This document shows, in pieces, positions 1 through 6,143 of a stretch of 21,151 nucleotides of DNA (positions are counted from its first letter, which is position 1; each line of letters starts with the position of its first letter). The notes below the pieces were generated by a model. It ran no database searches. It was not told where the DNA came from and saw nothing but the letters and a program-made list of their open reading frames with translations. This DNA comes from Candidatus Ventricola intestinavium (GTDB lineage: Bacteria; Bacillota; Clostridia; Christensenellales; Aristaeellaceae): positions 1 through 21,151 of the forward strand of contig DVMG01000196.1 of NCBI GenBank assembly GCA_018715105.1, read 5' to 3'. Position numbers and translations under genes: made by a program.

Positions 1-219
1 GAAACCGAGGGCGACGGACCCGGGCTCGCCGACTCTTCCGGCTCCCCGCTCTCCCCCGGCGAAACCGAGGGCGATGGGCTCGGGCTCGCCGACTCCTCCG
101 GCTCCCCGCTCTCTCCCGGCGAAACCGAGGGCGACGGGCTCGGGCTGGGCGATTCCTCCGGCTCCCCGCTCTCCCCCGGTGAAACCGAGGGCGACGGATC
201 CGCTTCCGGCGGGCTCGCC
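1..219. repeat. 60-bp tandem repeat (about 3.6 copies)
   Basis: Units begin at 1, 61, 121 and 181 with the shared start GAAACCGAGGGCGA. The first three are full length and differ by a few substitutions, and the fourth breaks down after about 30 bases. The unit length is a multiple of three, and the repeat encodes the 20-residue stalk of the minus-strand lipoprotein. Copy number may vary between strains because long, near-identical direct repeats recombine easily (inference). Confidence 0.95.
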
Positions 220-302
220 ACGCTGCAAAATCCTGAAGAACAGGAAATCAAGAGCATCGTCAGGCACAGCAGACCTGCCATCATGCGCTTGAATGATCTC
301 AT
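1..302 (-). CDS. Repeat-containing lipoprotein, N-terminal part (cut by left edge)
   Basis: The minus strand opens with an ATG at 302, preceded at 309-315 by GGGAGGG with a 6-nt spacer. The first 20 residues form a lipoprotein signal peptide: a basic start (MRSFKR), a hydrophobic core, and a lipobox LISC with the acceptor cysteine at residue 21. After a short linker the protein becomes a tandem 20-residue repeat of the type PGESGEPEESASPSPSPSVS, with about three copies before the window ends. The DNA repeat is 60 bp and in phase. The protein should be anchored to the outer face of the membrane with an extended, acidic, Pro/Ser-rich stalk. The functional domain, if any, lies outside the window. 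The same repeat is also open on the plus strand (to 342), but that frame has no start signal here and the minus frame has both an SD and a lipobox, so I prefer the minus strand. Confidence 0.8.
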   Translation of the reverse strand, partial: MRSFKRMMAGLLCLTMLLISCSSGFCSVASPPEADPSPSVSPGESGEPEESPSPSPSPSVSPGESGEPEESASPSPSPSVSPGESGEPEESASPGPSPSV

Positions 303-600
303 CTCGTTCCCTCCCATATGCCGCTCATTTCCCGTCCCGTAAAACAGGCCGCATGAAACCGGCATGTTTTGACAAAAGCACTCCCTGCATGATTAGACGA
401 CACAGCCGACCATTTTCTTTCACTTTTTTCAAAATTTGTTCGTCATATTTTCAAATGGCCGTTCTTTATGGCTTTAGTATACCAGATCTTTTTAAAAATG
501 GCACGCCTTTATCGCAAACGGGTGGATTTATGGAGTCTTCTTGCGCCTGAAGCCCGTCCAGAATATAATAATGGAAACAAGCCCTGTAGGAGGCCCTCTT

Positions 601-1596
601 ATGCCCGCATATGTTACGCGCCGTGTCGCTCCGGACGGACAAAACGGCACGCTTGGAGCCGCTCTGCGCGGCCTGCCGGCCGATGAAAGAATTCCGGCCC
701 GCATTCTGCTCTCCCCCGGCGTCTACCGCGAAAAGGTGAGCGTCGTTCGCGCAAACACCGTGATTGAGAGCGAAATTCCCCGCGCGGCCCGCATTGTCTG
801 GGGCGATGGAGCGCGGCATCTGCTTGCCGGCGGAGGCAAACGCGGCACCTTCCGCACGGCAACGCTCTTTGTGGATGCGCCCCGCGTCACCCTGCGCGGT
901 CTGGTCATCGAAAACGATGCCGGGCCCCGTGACGCCGTGGGGCAGGCCATCGCGCTGTATGCGGATGGAGACGGCCTGCTGGCGGAAGACTGTGCGCTGC
1001 TTGGCTATCAGGACACGCTCTTCACCGCGCCCCTTCCTCCGCATGAGATCGAGAAAAACGGCTTTATCGGCCCCAAGCAGTTTGCCCCGCGCATTCCGCA
1101 GCGGCAAACCTATCGCCGGTGTACCATCCGCGGCGACGTGGATTTCATCTTTGGCGGCGCGGCTGCATGGTTTGACCGCTGCGATATCGTCAGCGCCGAT
1201 GGCCGGGCCGACAGACACACCCCTTTCACAGGCTTTGTCGCCGCGCCCTCCACTCCCCAGGGGCAGGAGTTTGGCTATGTATTTTCCCGCTGCCGTTTTC
1301 TTTCGCAGGACTGCCCGCCGGGCCGTGTGTATCTTGCGCGGCCCTGGCGGGAATGGGGCAAAACGGTGCTGCTCAACTGCGAATTGGGGCCGCATATTGC
1401 CCCTGCCGGCTTTGACGACTGGCAAAAGCCGCTCGCGCGTGAGACGGCGTGCTTTGCCGAATATGGCTGCACGGGCCCCGGCGCCTCCGGGCCGCGCGCG
1501 CCGTTTGCCCGCAGGCTGGATCCCGCCCAGGCCGCTGCCCTGACCTACGAGCGTTTTTGGGCCTCCCGGGGAGGGTGGGGCACTGGCAGCTGCTGA
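601..1596 (+). CDS. Pectinesterase (pectin methylesterase), apparently cytoplasmic
   Basis: A 331-residue carbohydrate esterase of the pectinesterase family (CE8), which removes methyl groups from methyl-esterified galacturonan. The family motifs are all visible: GQAIAL with Gln115, LLGYQDTLF with Gln137 and Asp138 (acid/base), GDVDFIFG with Asp181 (nucleophile), and YLARPWREWG with Arg247 and Trp249. The catalytic set is therefore intact. The start at 601 is chosen because AGGAGG at 588-593 lies 7 nt upstream; the TTG at 541 has no such site. There is no signal peptide, so the enzyme probably acts inside the cell on imported oligogalacturonides rather than on polymeric pectin (inference). 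The gene stands alone, divergent from the lipoprotein gene, and is followed by a terminator-like hairpin. No pectate lyase or uronate-transport gene is adjacent. Confidence 0.9.
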   Translation: MPAYVTRRVAPDGQNGTLGAALRGLPADERIPARILLSPGVYREKVSVVRANTVIESEIPRAARIVWGDGARHLLAGGGKRGTFRTATLFVDAPRVTLRGLVIENDAGPRDAVGQAIALYADGDGLLAEDCALLGYQDTLFTAPLPPHEIEKNGFIGPKQFAPRIPQRQTYRRCTIRGDVDFIFGGAAAWFDRCDIVSADGRADRHTPFTGFVAAPSTPQGQEFGYVFSRCRFLSQDCPPGRVYLARPWREWGKTVLLNCELGPHIAPAGFDDWQKPLARETACFAEYGCTGPGASGPRAPFARRLDPAQAAALTYERFWASRGGWGTGSC

Positions 1597-1654
1597 AAAA
1601 AACGCCCTTTTCTCTGTGTGAAGAAAAACACCGTCCTTTTCATGGCGTTTTTTT
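1596..1654 (+). terminator. Probable terminator after pectinesterase
   Basis: An inverted repeat, AAAAAACGCC near 1596-1606 and GGCGTTTTTT near 1644-1654, closes a loop of about 37 nt and ends in a T-run. It follows the stop codon directly. The long loop makes it less typical than a compact hairpin. Confidence 0.5.
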
Positions 1655-1661
1655 CCCCCCC

Positions 1662-1698
1662 TTGCCAAAAAAAGAAAACTCTGATAAACTGTTATAAA
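1662..1698 (+). promoter_or_regulatory. Possible sigma-A promoter for the FMN riboswitch transcript
   Basis: TTGCCA at 1662-1667 is followed 17 nt later by TAAACT (1685-1690); a better -10, TATAAA, lies at 1693-1698 but without a good -35 at normal spacing. The region is AT-rich and sits 16-50 nt upstream of the aptamer. The exact -10 cannot be decided by eye. Confidence 0.4.
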
Positions 1699-1713
1699 CA
1701 GCTGAATAGGAAC

Positions 1714-1851
1714 GATGTCTTCAGGGCAGGGTGAAATTCCCGATCGGCGGTATAGTCCGCGAGCGCGAACGCGCAGGGCTTGATACAGATTCAGGCCAGG
1801 ATTTGGTGCAATTCCAAAACCGACAGTATAGTCTGGAAGGAAGAAGACGGG
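1714..1851 (+). ncRNA. FMN riboswitch (RFN element)
   Basis: The segment carries the RFN hallmarks in order: GTCTTC at 1717-1722, then AGGGCAGGGTGAAATTCCC, CGGCGGTATAGTCCGCGAGC, a variable arm, the GATTTGGTGCAATTCC block, CCGACAGTATAGTCTGG, and the closing GAAGAC at 1843-1848, which pairs with GTCTTC to form P1. This aptamer binds flavin mononucleotide and in Firmicutes usually switches off riboflavin synthesis or uptake genes when FMN is plentiful. It precedes ribU, a riboflavin transporter, which fits. The expression platform lies between 1852 and 2019. Confidence 0.97.
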
Positions 1852-1886
1852 TTAAAACGGGTTTTGAATCCCGCAGAGAGGCTTTT

Positions 1887-1919
1887 CCCCTTGTCAGGCC
1901 GCATGATCCTGACGAGGGG
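1887..1919 (+). promoter_or_regulatory. Leader hairpin between FMN aptamer and ribU
   Basis: CCCCTTGTCAGG (1887-1898) pairs with CCTGACGAGGGG (1908-1919) over 12 positions with one G-U pair and a 9-nt loop. No T-run follows, so it is not itself a terminator. It may be a spacer stem or part of an alternative fold. Its 3' arm contains TCCTGA (1907-1912), complementary to TCAGGA that overlaps the ribU ribosome binding site. Confidence 0.5.
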
Positions 1920-1958
1920 CGGCTCCGGCCTGCGGGCGTCAAGCATAGGCCTGGAATG

Positions 1959-2004
1959 TTGACACCTGGAAGACATTTGCGTGCTTTCAGGTGTTCAATC
2001 TTTT
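1959..2004 (+). terminator. Candidate FMN-controlled terminator/sequestor hairpin before ribU
   Basis: ACACCTGGAAG (1962-1972) pairs with CTTTCAGGTGT (1984-1994) in an 11-bp stem with an 11-nt loop, and the outer bases can extend it. TCAATCTTTT follows, a modest T-run. The hairpin ends just before the ribU SD at 2006-2012, so it may act as terminator, as SD-blocking element, or both. Confidence 0.6.
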
Positions 2005-2019
2005 CAGGAGGGTCTTTGG

Positions 2020-2667
2020 ATGAACAGCAAAGCAAGAAAAATAACCCTGGTGGGAATGCTCTGCGCCATGGCCTATATACTGGTGGTTCTGGTGCGCATT
2101 CCCCTCGTGCTTTTCCTTGAGTATGAGCCCAAGGATGTCGTCATCACCATAGGCGGCCTGATCGGGGGCCCGCTCACGTCGTTTTGGGTCTCGCTGATCG
2201 TTTCATGGGTCGAAATGCTCACAATCAGCGAGGATGGCCTGTTTGGCTTGATCATGAATGTCCTTTCAAGCTGTTCCTTTGCCTGCACAGCCGCATGGAT
2301 CTATAAAAAAAGGCGCAGCCTGCGCGGCGCAGTTGCCGGGCTGCTGTGCGGTTATGCCTTCATGGTCGCCACCATGCTGCTTTGGAATGACCTGATTGCC
2401 CCTCTGTACATGGGCTATCCGCGGGAAGCGGTGGAAAAGCTGCTTCTGCCGGCGTTTTTGCCGTTTAATCTGATCAAGGGCGGTCTGAATACCGCCATGA
2501 CGCTGCTCCTTTACAAGCCCGTCATCACCGCCCTGCGGCGTGCGCACCTGGTGGAATCCCCGCCTTCCGCCCGGGCAGGACGGCTGCATTTCGGCGTTGC
2601 CCTGGCCTCCTTTCTGTCCCTCGCGGCCCTGATCCTGTTGGCCCTGTTCCTTCGCGGCATTCCATAA
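2020..2667 (+). CDS. ribU: RibU, riboflavin-specific S component of an ECF transporter
   Basis: A 215-residue hydrophobic protein with about six membrane segments, the usual size of ECF S components. RibU binds riboflavin outside the cell and imports it together with the shared EcfA/A'/T module, which is not encoded here. Recognisable RibU features are the N-terminal LVGMLCAMAYIL segment, the EYEPKDVVITIGGLIGGP stretch after the first membrane helix, and PFNLIKGGLNT near residues 150-160. The start at 2020 follows AGGAGGG (2006-2012) with 7 nt spacing. The FMN riboswitch upstream supports the assignment strongly. After residue 180 an extra hydrophilic linker leads to one more hydrophobic segment. 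Confidence 0.93.
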   Translation: MNSKARKITLVGMLCAMAYILVVLVRIPLVLFLEYEPKDVVITIGGLIGGPLTSFWVSLIVSWVEMLTISEDGLFGLIMNVLSSCSFACTAAWIYKKRRSLRGAVAGLLCGYAFMVATMLLWNDLIAPLYMGYPREAVEKLLLPAFLPFNLIKGGLNTAMTLLLYKPVITALRRAHLVESPPSARAGRLHFGVALASFLSLAALILLALFLRGIP

Positions 2668-2702
2668 TCCCCTGCGCCGTCCTCGCATCCATGCCCAATA
2701 GA

Positions 2703-2754
2703 CGCTCCCCCGTGATGAACCGTTCTCTTCCTTCCGGTTCTTCACGGGGGAGCG
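2703..2754. terminator. Strong hairpin between convergent ribU and regulator genes
   Basis: CGCTCCCCCGTGA (2703-2715) is the exact inverse complement of TCACGGGGGAGCG (2742-2754), and the stem continues inward with GAACCG/CGGTTC. It lies between two converging genes and could stop transcription from both sides. Neither side has a good T-run, so it may work through stem stability or protect 3' ends. Confidence 0.6.
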
Positions 2755-2781
2755 CAGAATTTCGCAGCAAGACAAAAAGAC

Positions 2782-3435
2782 CTATTCCTGCACCACGCTT
2801 CCGGCGGCCTCCGCCTTCTCAAGCTCGTGCATGTATTTGTAAACCGTATAGCGGGACACATTCAGCCGCTCCGCAACAATGGCCACGGATTTTTGATAGG
2901 TAAACGCCCGGCGCTTGTAGAGCATGCGAATGATGCGCATGCGGTCGGTCTTTTTCATCACATCGGGCTCCTTGCCCACGGCGCTGATGCATTCGCGCAG
3001 CAACTCCTCCAGCTGGCTGCGGGAGTCCTGCATCAGCGTCTGCTGAAGTTCGCCGCTTGTGGCCGCCAGTTCGCTGAGCATCTGCGTGGCGCGCACCATG
3101 TGGGTGATATCCACGTTGATGCCCAGAGCAAAATGATAATCTTCGCCCACTACATTAAATGTCGTGCTCTTGAGCATGCGCCCGTCGCGTGAGAGCACAA
3201 GCTGGTTGACATAATCCTTTTTTTCATACACGCTCTCATCGTAGTCCCCGATATCCCCGAAGATATCCGCCGTGGAACCGACTTCGCGCCCTGTCACCGT
3301 ACCGTTATAAATCGCCAGCACAGGATGCCCGGGCCGGGTCATATCGTGGACGAGCGTCTCGCAGCTGGGGCCGAACATGGTGGCGATGCCCCGCGCCTCA
3401 CGCTTCAGGAAATTGAGCATCTCTTCTCGGTTCAT
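2782..3435 (-). CDS. YheO/DauR-type PAS plus helix-turn-helix regulator
   Basis: A 217-residue transcription regulator. Residues about 8-110 match the YheO PAS-like domain (CETLVHDMT near the start, GINVDIT at the end), and residues about 165-205 form the family helix-turn-helix (VAIVAERLNVSRYTVYKYMHEL). DauR itself represses D-arginine catabolism in Pseudomonas; the ligand of other members is mostly unknown, and I do not infer one here. The start at 3435 is preferred over 3441 because GGGGAGG (3442-3448) then has a 6-nt spacer, while it would touch the upstream ATG. The reading frame begins inside the end of the glycosyltransferase gene (38-nt overlap), so the regulator is the last gene of that operon and is probably translationally coupled to it. 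That placement is unusual for this family. Confidence 0.88.
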   Translation of the reverse strand: MNREEMLNFLKREARGIATMFGPSCETLVHDMTRPGHPVLAIYNGTVTGREVGSTADIFGDIGDYDESVYEKKDYVNQLVLSRDGRMLKSTTFNVVGEDYHFALGINVDITHMVRATQMLSELAATSGELQQTLMQDSRSQLEELLRECISAVGKEPDVMKKTDRMRIIRMLYKRRAFTYQKSVAIVAERLNVSRYTVYKYMHELEKAEAAGSVVQE

Positions 3436-4765
3436 GTGCATCCTCCCCTCGCATTGCGCCGGCCAGGGCGATCACGGCCGCCGCCAGCATCATCCCCGAT
3501 GCCAGCGGGAGCGGGATGGCCAGCGCCCAGTAGCTCGAAAGCGAAGCCAGCGCGATCAGAGCAGCCGCCGGAATCATCCGCCTGTCGCATCCTGCCAGGG
3601 CTACGCTGAGCACGTCCGCCAGATAAAAATACCGTTCGTGCATCCTCGGCAGGCAAAAGACGATCCACAGCGGCAGGAGCAGCGCCAGCCGCACGTAATC
3701 CGTCCGCGACAGATTTCCCGCACGGCGTATGCCAAAGGCCACCAGCAGCGCGCACACGCCAAAGGCGATCGCCATCGCAAAATTGCCGTACGCATACACA
3801 TCCAGGCCCGCCGTCTCCATCAGACCGAAAAAGCCGGGCGCATTGTAATTCAGCCCGGTATACAGGCCCGTCTGGGAGGCATAGATGGACACAAGAGCCG
3901 CAGGGCTCTTCCCGCCCAGCACGGCAGGCAGCGCAACGGCGGCCAGCGTGAGCAGGAAGACGCCCGCATCCAGAACCCGCAGCCTGCGATCCGCCCAGAG
4001 CACCGCCGCAATCGGCAATAGAAACACCGCCTGAAGTTTAAAAGCCAGCGCCAGCGCAAAGCACGCCGCGCCGCGCGCAGGCCTGTCCTGCAGGCAGCAT
4101 GCCAATCCCCAAAGCGCACAGGCGGCATACAGGCTGTCGCACTGGGCAAACATGCCGCCGTTGAGCACCACGGTGGGCAAAAGCAGCACCGCGCCGAATA
4201 CCGGCAGGCTTCCCCTGCCGTTGCGGCTGCACAGGCGGGCCGCCGCGCCCGCCAACAGCGCATCCCCCATAAAGGAGACGGCCTTGACGGCATACAGCGC
4301 CGGCACGGGCAGCCGGGTAATTCCAAACAGGATATACTGATACAGCACGTTATACTCGCCGATATCCTGCCGCATGCCGTCGGAAAAGGAACCCGCGGCG
4401 AGCTTGCTCAGCCAGTCTGCCAGGTAAAGGTCATAATCCCCGGAAGAGCGCTCCAGAAAGCTCAGCCTGGCCAGGAGCGCGCAGGCGCAAAGCGCGCAGG
4501 CACAAAGCGCACCGAGCACACCGCCCTCGCTTTCCTTTGTGAGCCGCACGGCGAAAAACAGCATCAGGGCCAGCGGAAGCGTGAGCAGGAGGGCCGCACC
4601 GAATTGCTGCCCCCTTCCTGCCGCCTGCGTCAGCGTGCGCGTCATCAGCAGCAGGAAAAACGCAGCGCATGTCAGCCCCGCGCAGGCATGCAGGGTCCGC
4701 GGGGAAGCCGGCCGCAGCAGAGCTGCGCGCAGGCGGCCATCCAGCGCGTCAAGCCTGTCCTTCAT
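3398..4765 (-). CDS. GT-C family polytopic membrane glycosyltransferase (copy 1)
   Basis: A 455-residue polytopic membrane protein with about ten hydrophobic segments, resembling the mannosyltransferase-like GT-C proteins related to Gpi18. Such enzymes transfer a sugar from a polyprenyl-phosphate donor on the outer side of the membrane. Motifs shared with the neighbouring copies are an acidic DYD at 110-112 in the first outer loop, NGGMFAQCDSLYA around 202-213, KLQAVFLLP, and PRMHERYFYLADV around 373-385. The start codon lies inside the end of the preceding gene (17-nt overlap) and the 3' end overlaps the regulator. The acceptor and sugar cannot be read from sequence. Family-level assignment is firm, the exact reaction is unknown. 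Confidence 0.82.
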   Translation of the reverse strand: MKDRLDALDGRLRAALLRPASPRTLHACAGLTCAAFFLLLMTRTLTQAAGRGQQFGAALLLTLPLALMLFFAVRLTKESEGGVLGALCACALCACALLARLSFLERSSGDYDLYLADWLSKLAAGSFSDGMRQDIGEYNVLYQYILFGITRLPVPALYAVKAVSFMGDALLAGAAARLCSRNGRGSLPVFGAVLLLPTVVLNGGMFAQCDSLYAACALWGLACCLQDRPARGAACFALALAFKLQAVFLLPIAAVLWADRRLRVLDAGVFLLTLAAVALPAVLGGKSPAALVSIYASQTGLYTGLNYNAPGFFGLMETAGLDVYAYGNFAMAIAFGVCALLVAFGIRRAGNLSRTDYVRLALLLPLWIVFCLPRMHERYFYLADVLSVALAGCDRRMIPAAALIALASLSSYWALAIPLPLASGMMLAAAVIALAGAMRGEDAHEPRRDAQFPEA

Positions 4766-6143
4766 TCGCCAGAGCCCCCTTCGAGCCGCCCCGGTCCGTC
4801 AGCAGCGCGATCAGCTCCTGCGCGATCAGCGCAGCCACGGCAATGGCCAGGATGCTCAGCACCGTGATCGGCAGCACGGTTTTCGAGAAAACGGCCTCCA
4901 TATAGCTACAAAACGAGATAAATTCCAGCATGCCGGCCACAAGCATCCGCCTGGGGCTGTTTGCACAGATAAAGGCCAGCAGTCCCGCCAGATACAGGCA
5001 GCGTGCGTTCATCTGCGGCAGAATCAGCGGCAGGCCGGCGGCCAGCAAAAGAGCCGCCAGCAGCGTCCCATCCGCGTCAAGCGGCCTCCGGGCGCGAAGC
5101 AGCGCCGCTACCACCAGAAGCGCCGAAGCGATCCCCAGATACAGCCCCATCCCGCTGAACTCCCGCACCGAGGCGACGACCATCAGCCCATACACGCCCG
5201 GCGCATGATCGGTCAAAATCGCCTCGTTGCGCGCTATTTCCAGCTGCTGCGCATAACGGGTCAGAAGCGCGGTCCATCCCTGCCCGTCCAGCAGGATGGC
5301 CGCCTGGCAGGCCACAAACGCCGCCGCCAGCACCAGGATGTGCCGCAGGGAAACCCTTCCGTTCATCCACCATACGATCAGCAGCGGGAAGAGGAACGCG
5401 CTTTGCAGCTTGGTGCCCAGGGCAACGCCCCAGAGTATGCAGCCTGCAAGCGGATGATCCTCCAGCAAAAGCGCAAGCCCCCAAAGCATGAAAAGCGCAA
5501 AGGTCGCGTCGCACTGCGCCCAGCATCCGGCGTTGAAGAGCATGGTCGGCGCAAGCACGCCGGCAAACATCGCCATCAGCGCCCCCAGCGGCTTCGCACC
5601 ACGCATGCGCGCAAGGCGCAGGATGGCCAGCGCCGCGCCGCACTGGCAGATCATGTCAAACAGCTTGAGCGCATACATCTGCGGAAAACGCTCAAGGCGC
5701 GAGACGAGCCCCATCACGATCAGATAGACCCCTGACCACGCATTCTCTTCCCAGGCCATCGCCGTGACAAGCTCGTAATTCCACATGCCGTCCAGCATGG
5801 GCTGCAGCACGTTGCTCATGCGGGCCGGCCGGATATCCAGCATCGCCAGATGCGCCCCTACTGCAACCATCGCCAGCAGGGCCGCGCACAGCAGCACGAT
5901 CACCGGCTGGCCGCGCACGGTTTTGCCAATGCCCAGCATCAAAAGCGCCACGCCCAGCGTGCCCGCCAGGGCGATCCATACCGCGCCCTCCATCTGAGCG
6001 CACAGATTCAGCGCCGCGAAGCAGAAAGCTGCGCACAGCGCCGCGCAAAGAAGCAGCAGCGGCATACCCTCTATGTGCGCCATCATCGCGCTGCGCAGCG
6101 GATCGCGCAGAGCGCCGTTTTTGCGCGTTTGCCTTTCAGCCAT
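4749..6143 (-). CDS. GT-C family membrane protein (copy 2), key motifs altered
   Basis: A 464-residue polytopic paralogue of its two neighbours. It shares the overall hydrophobic pattern, the NAGCWAQCDATFA motif (Cys211, Asp212), GTKLQSAFLFP and the late LPQM segment. It differs at two places conserved in the other copies: the first-loop acidic motif (DYD or DDY) is replaced by a PARMS-like stretch, and the HERY motif reads NARC (379-382). First-loop acidic residues are usually catalytic in GT-C enzymes, so this copy may be inactive, or use another mechanism or serve as a partner subunit (inference). The ATG at 6143 overlaps the stop of the upstream gene (TGATG) and has GGAGG at 6154-6158; a GTG at 6146 is an alternative start. 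Confidence 0.8.
   Translation of the reverse strand: MAERQTRKNGALRDPLRSAMMAHIEGMPLLLLCAALCAAFCFAALNLCAQMEGAVWIALAGTLGVALLMLGIGKTVRGQPVIVLLCAALLAMVAVGAHLAMLDIRPARMSNVLQPMLDGMWNYELVTAMAWEENAWSGVYLIVMGLVSRLERFPQMYALKLFDMICQCGAALAILRLARMRGAKPLGALMAMFAGVLAPTMLFNAGCWAQCDATFALFMLWGLALLLEDHPLAGCILWGVALGTKLQSAFLFPLLIVWWMNGRVSLRHILVLAAAFVACQAAILLDGQGWTALLTRYAQQLEIARNEAILTDHAPGVYGLMVVASVREFSGMGLYLGIASALLVVAALLRARRPLDADGTLLAALLLAAGLPLILPQMNARCLYLAGLLAFICANSPRRMLVAGMLEFISFCSYMEAVFSKTVLPITVLSILAIAVAALIAQELIALLTDRGGSKGALANEGQA

Noticed and set aside
1..219. CRISPR array at the left edge
   Set aside because: The units are contiguous 60-bp coding repeats with no unique spacers.
1..342. Plus-strand open frame through the 60-bp repeats
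   Set aside because: No start signal is visible and the tail has no protein-like features; the minus frame has SD, signal peptide and lipobox.
369..397. Perfect TTGACA at 369-374 as pectinesterase promoter
   Set aside because: The -10 positions at 16-18 nt spacing match TATAAT poorly, so I do not call a promoter.
466..1668. Long open frame of 400 codons on the minus strand across the pectinesterase
   Set aside because: It is antisense to a gene with all CE8 motifs, has no SD or family resemblance, and long antisense frames are common in GC-rich genes.
4539..5735. 398-codon plus-strand frame
   Set aside because: It runs antisense to two GT-C genes and is rich in Arg, Gln, His and Pro, typical of a shadow of hydrophobic GC-rich genes.
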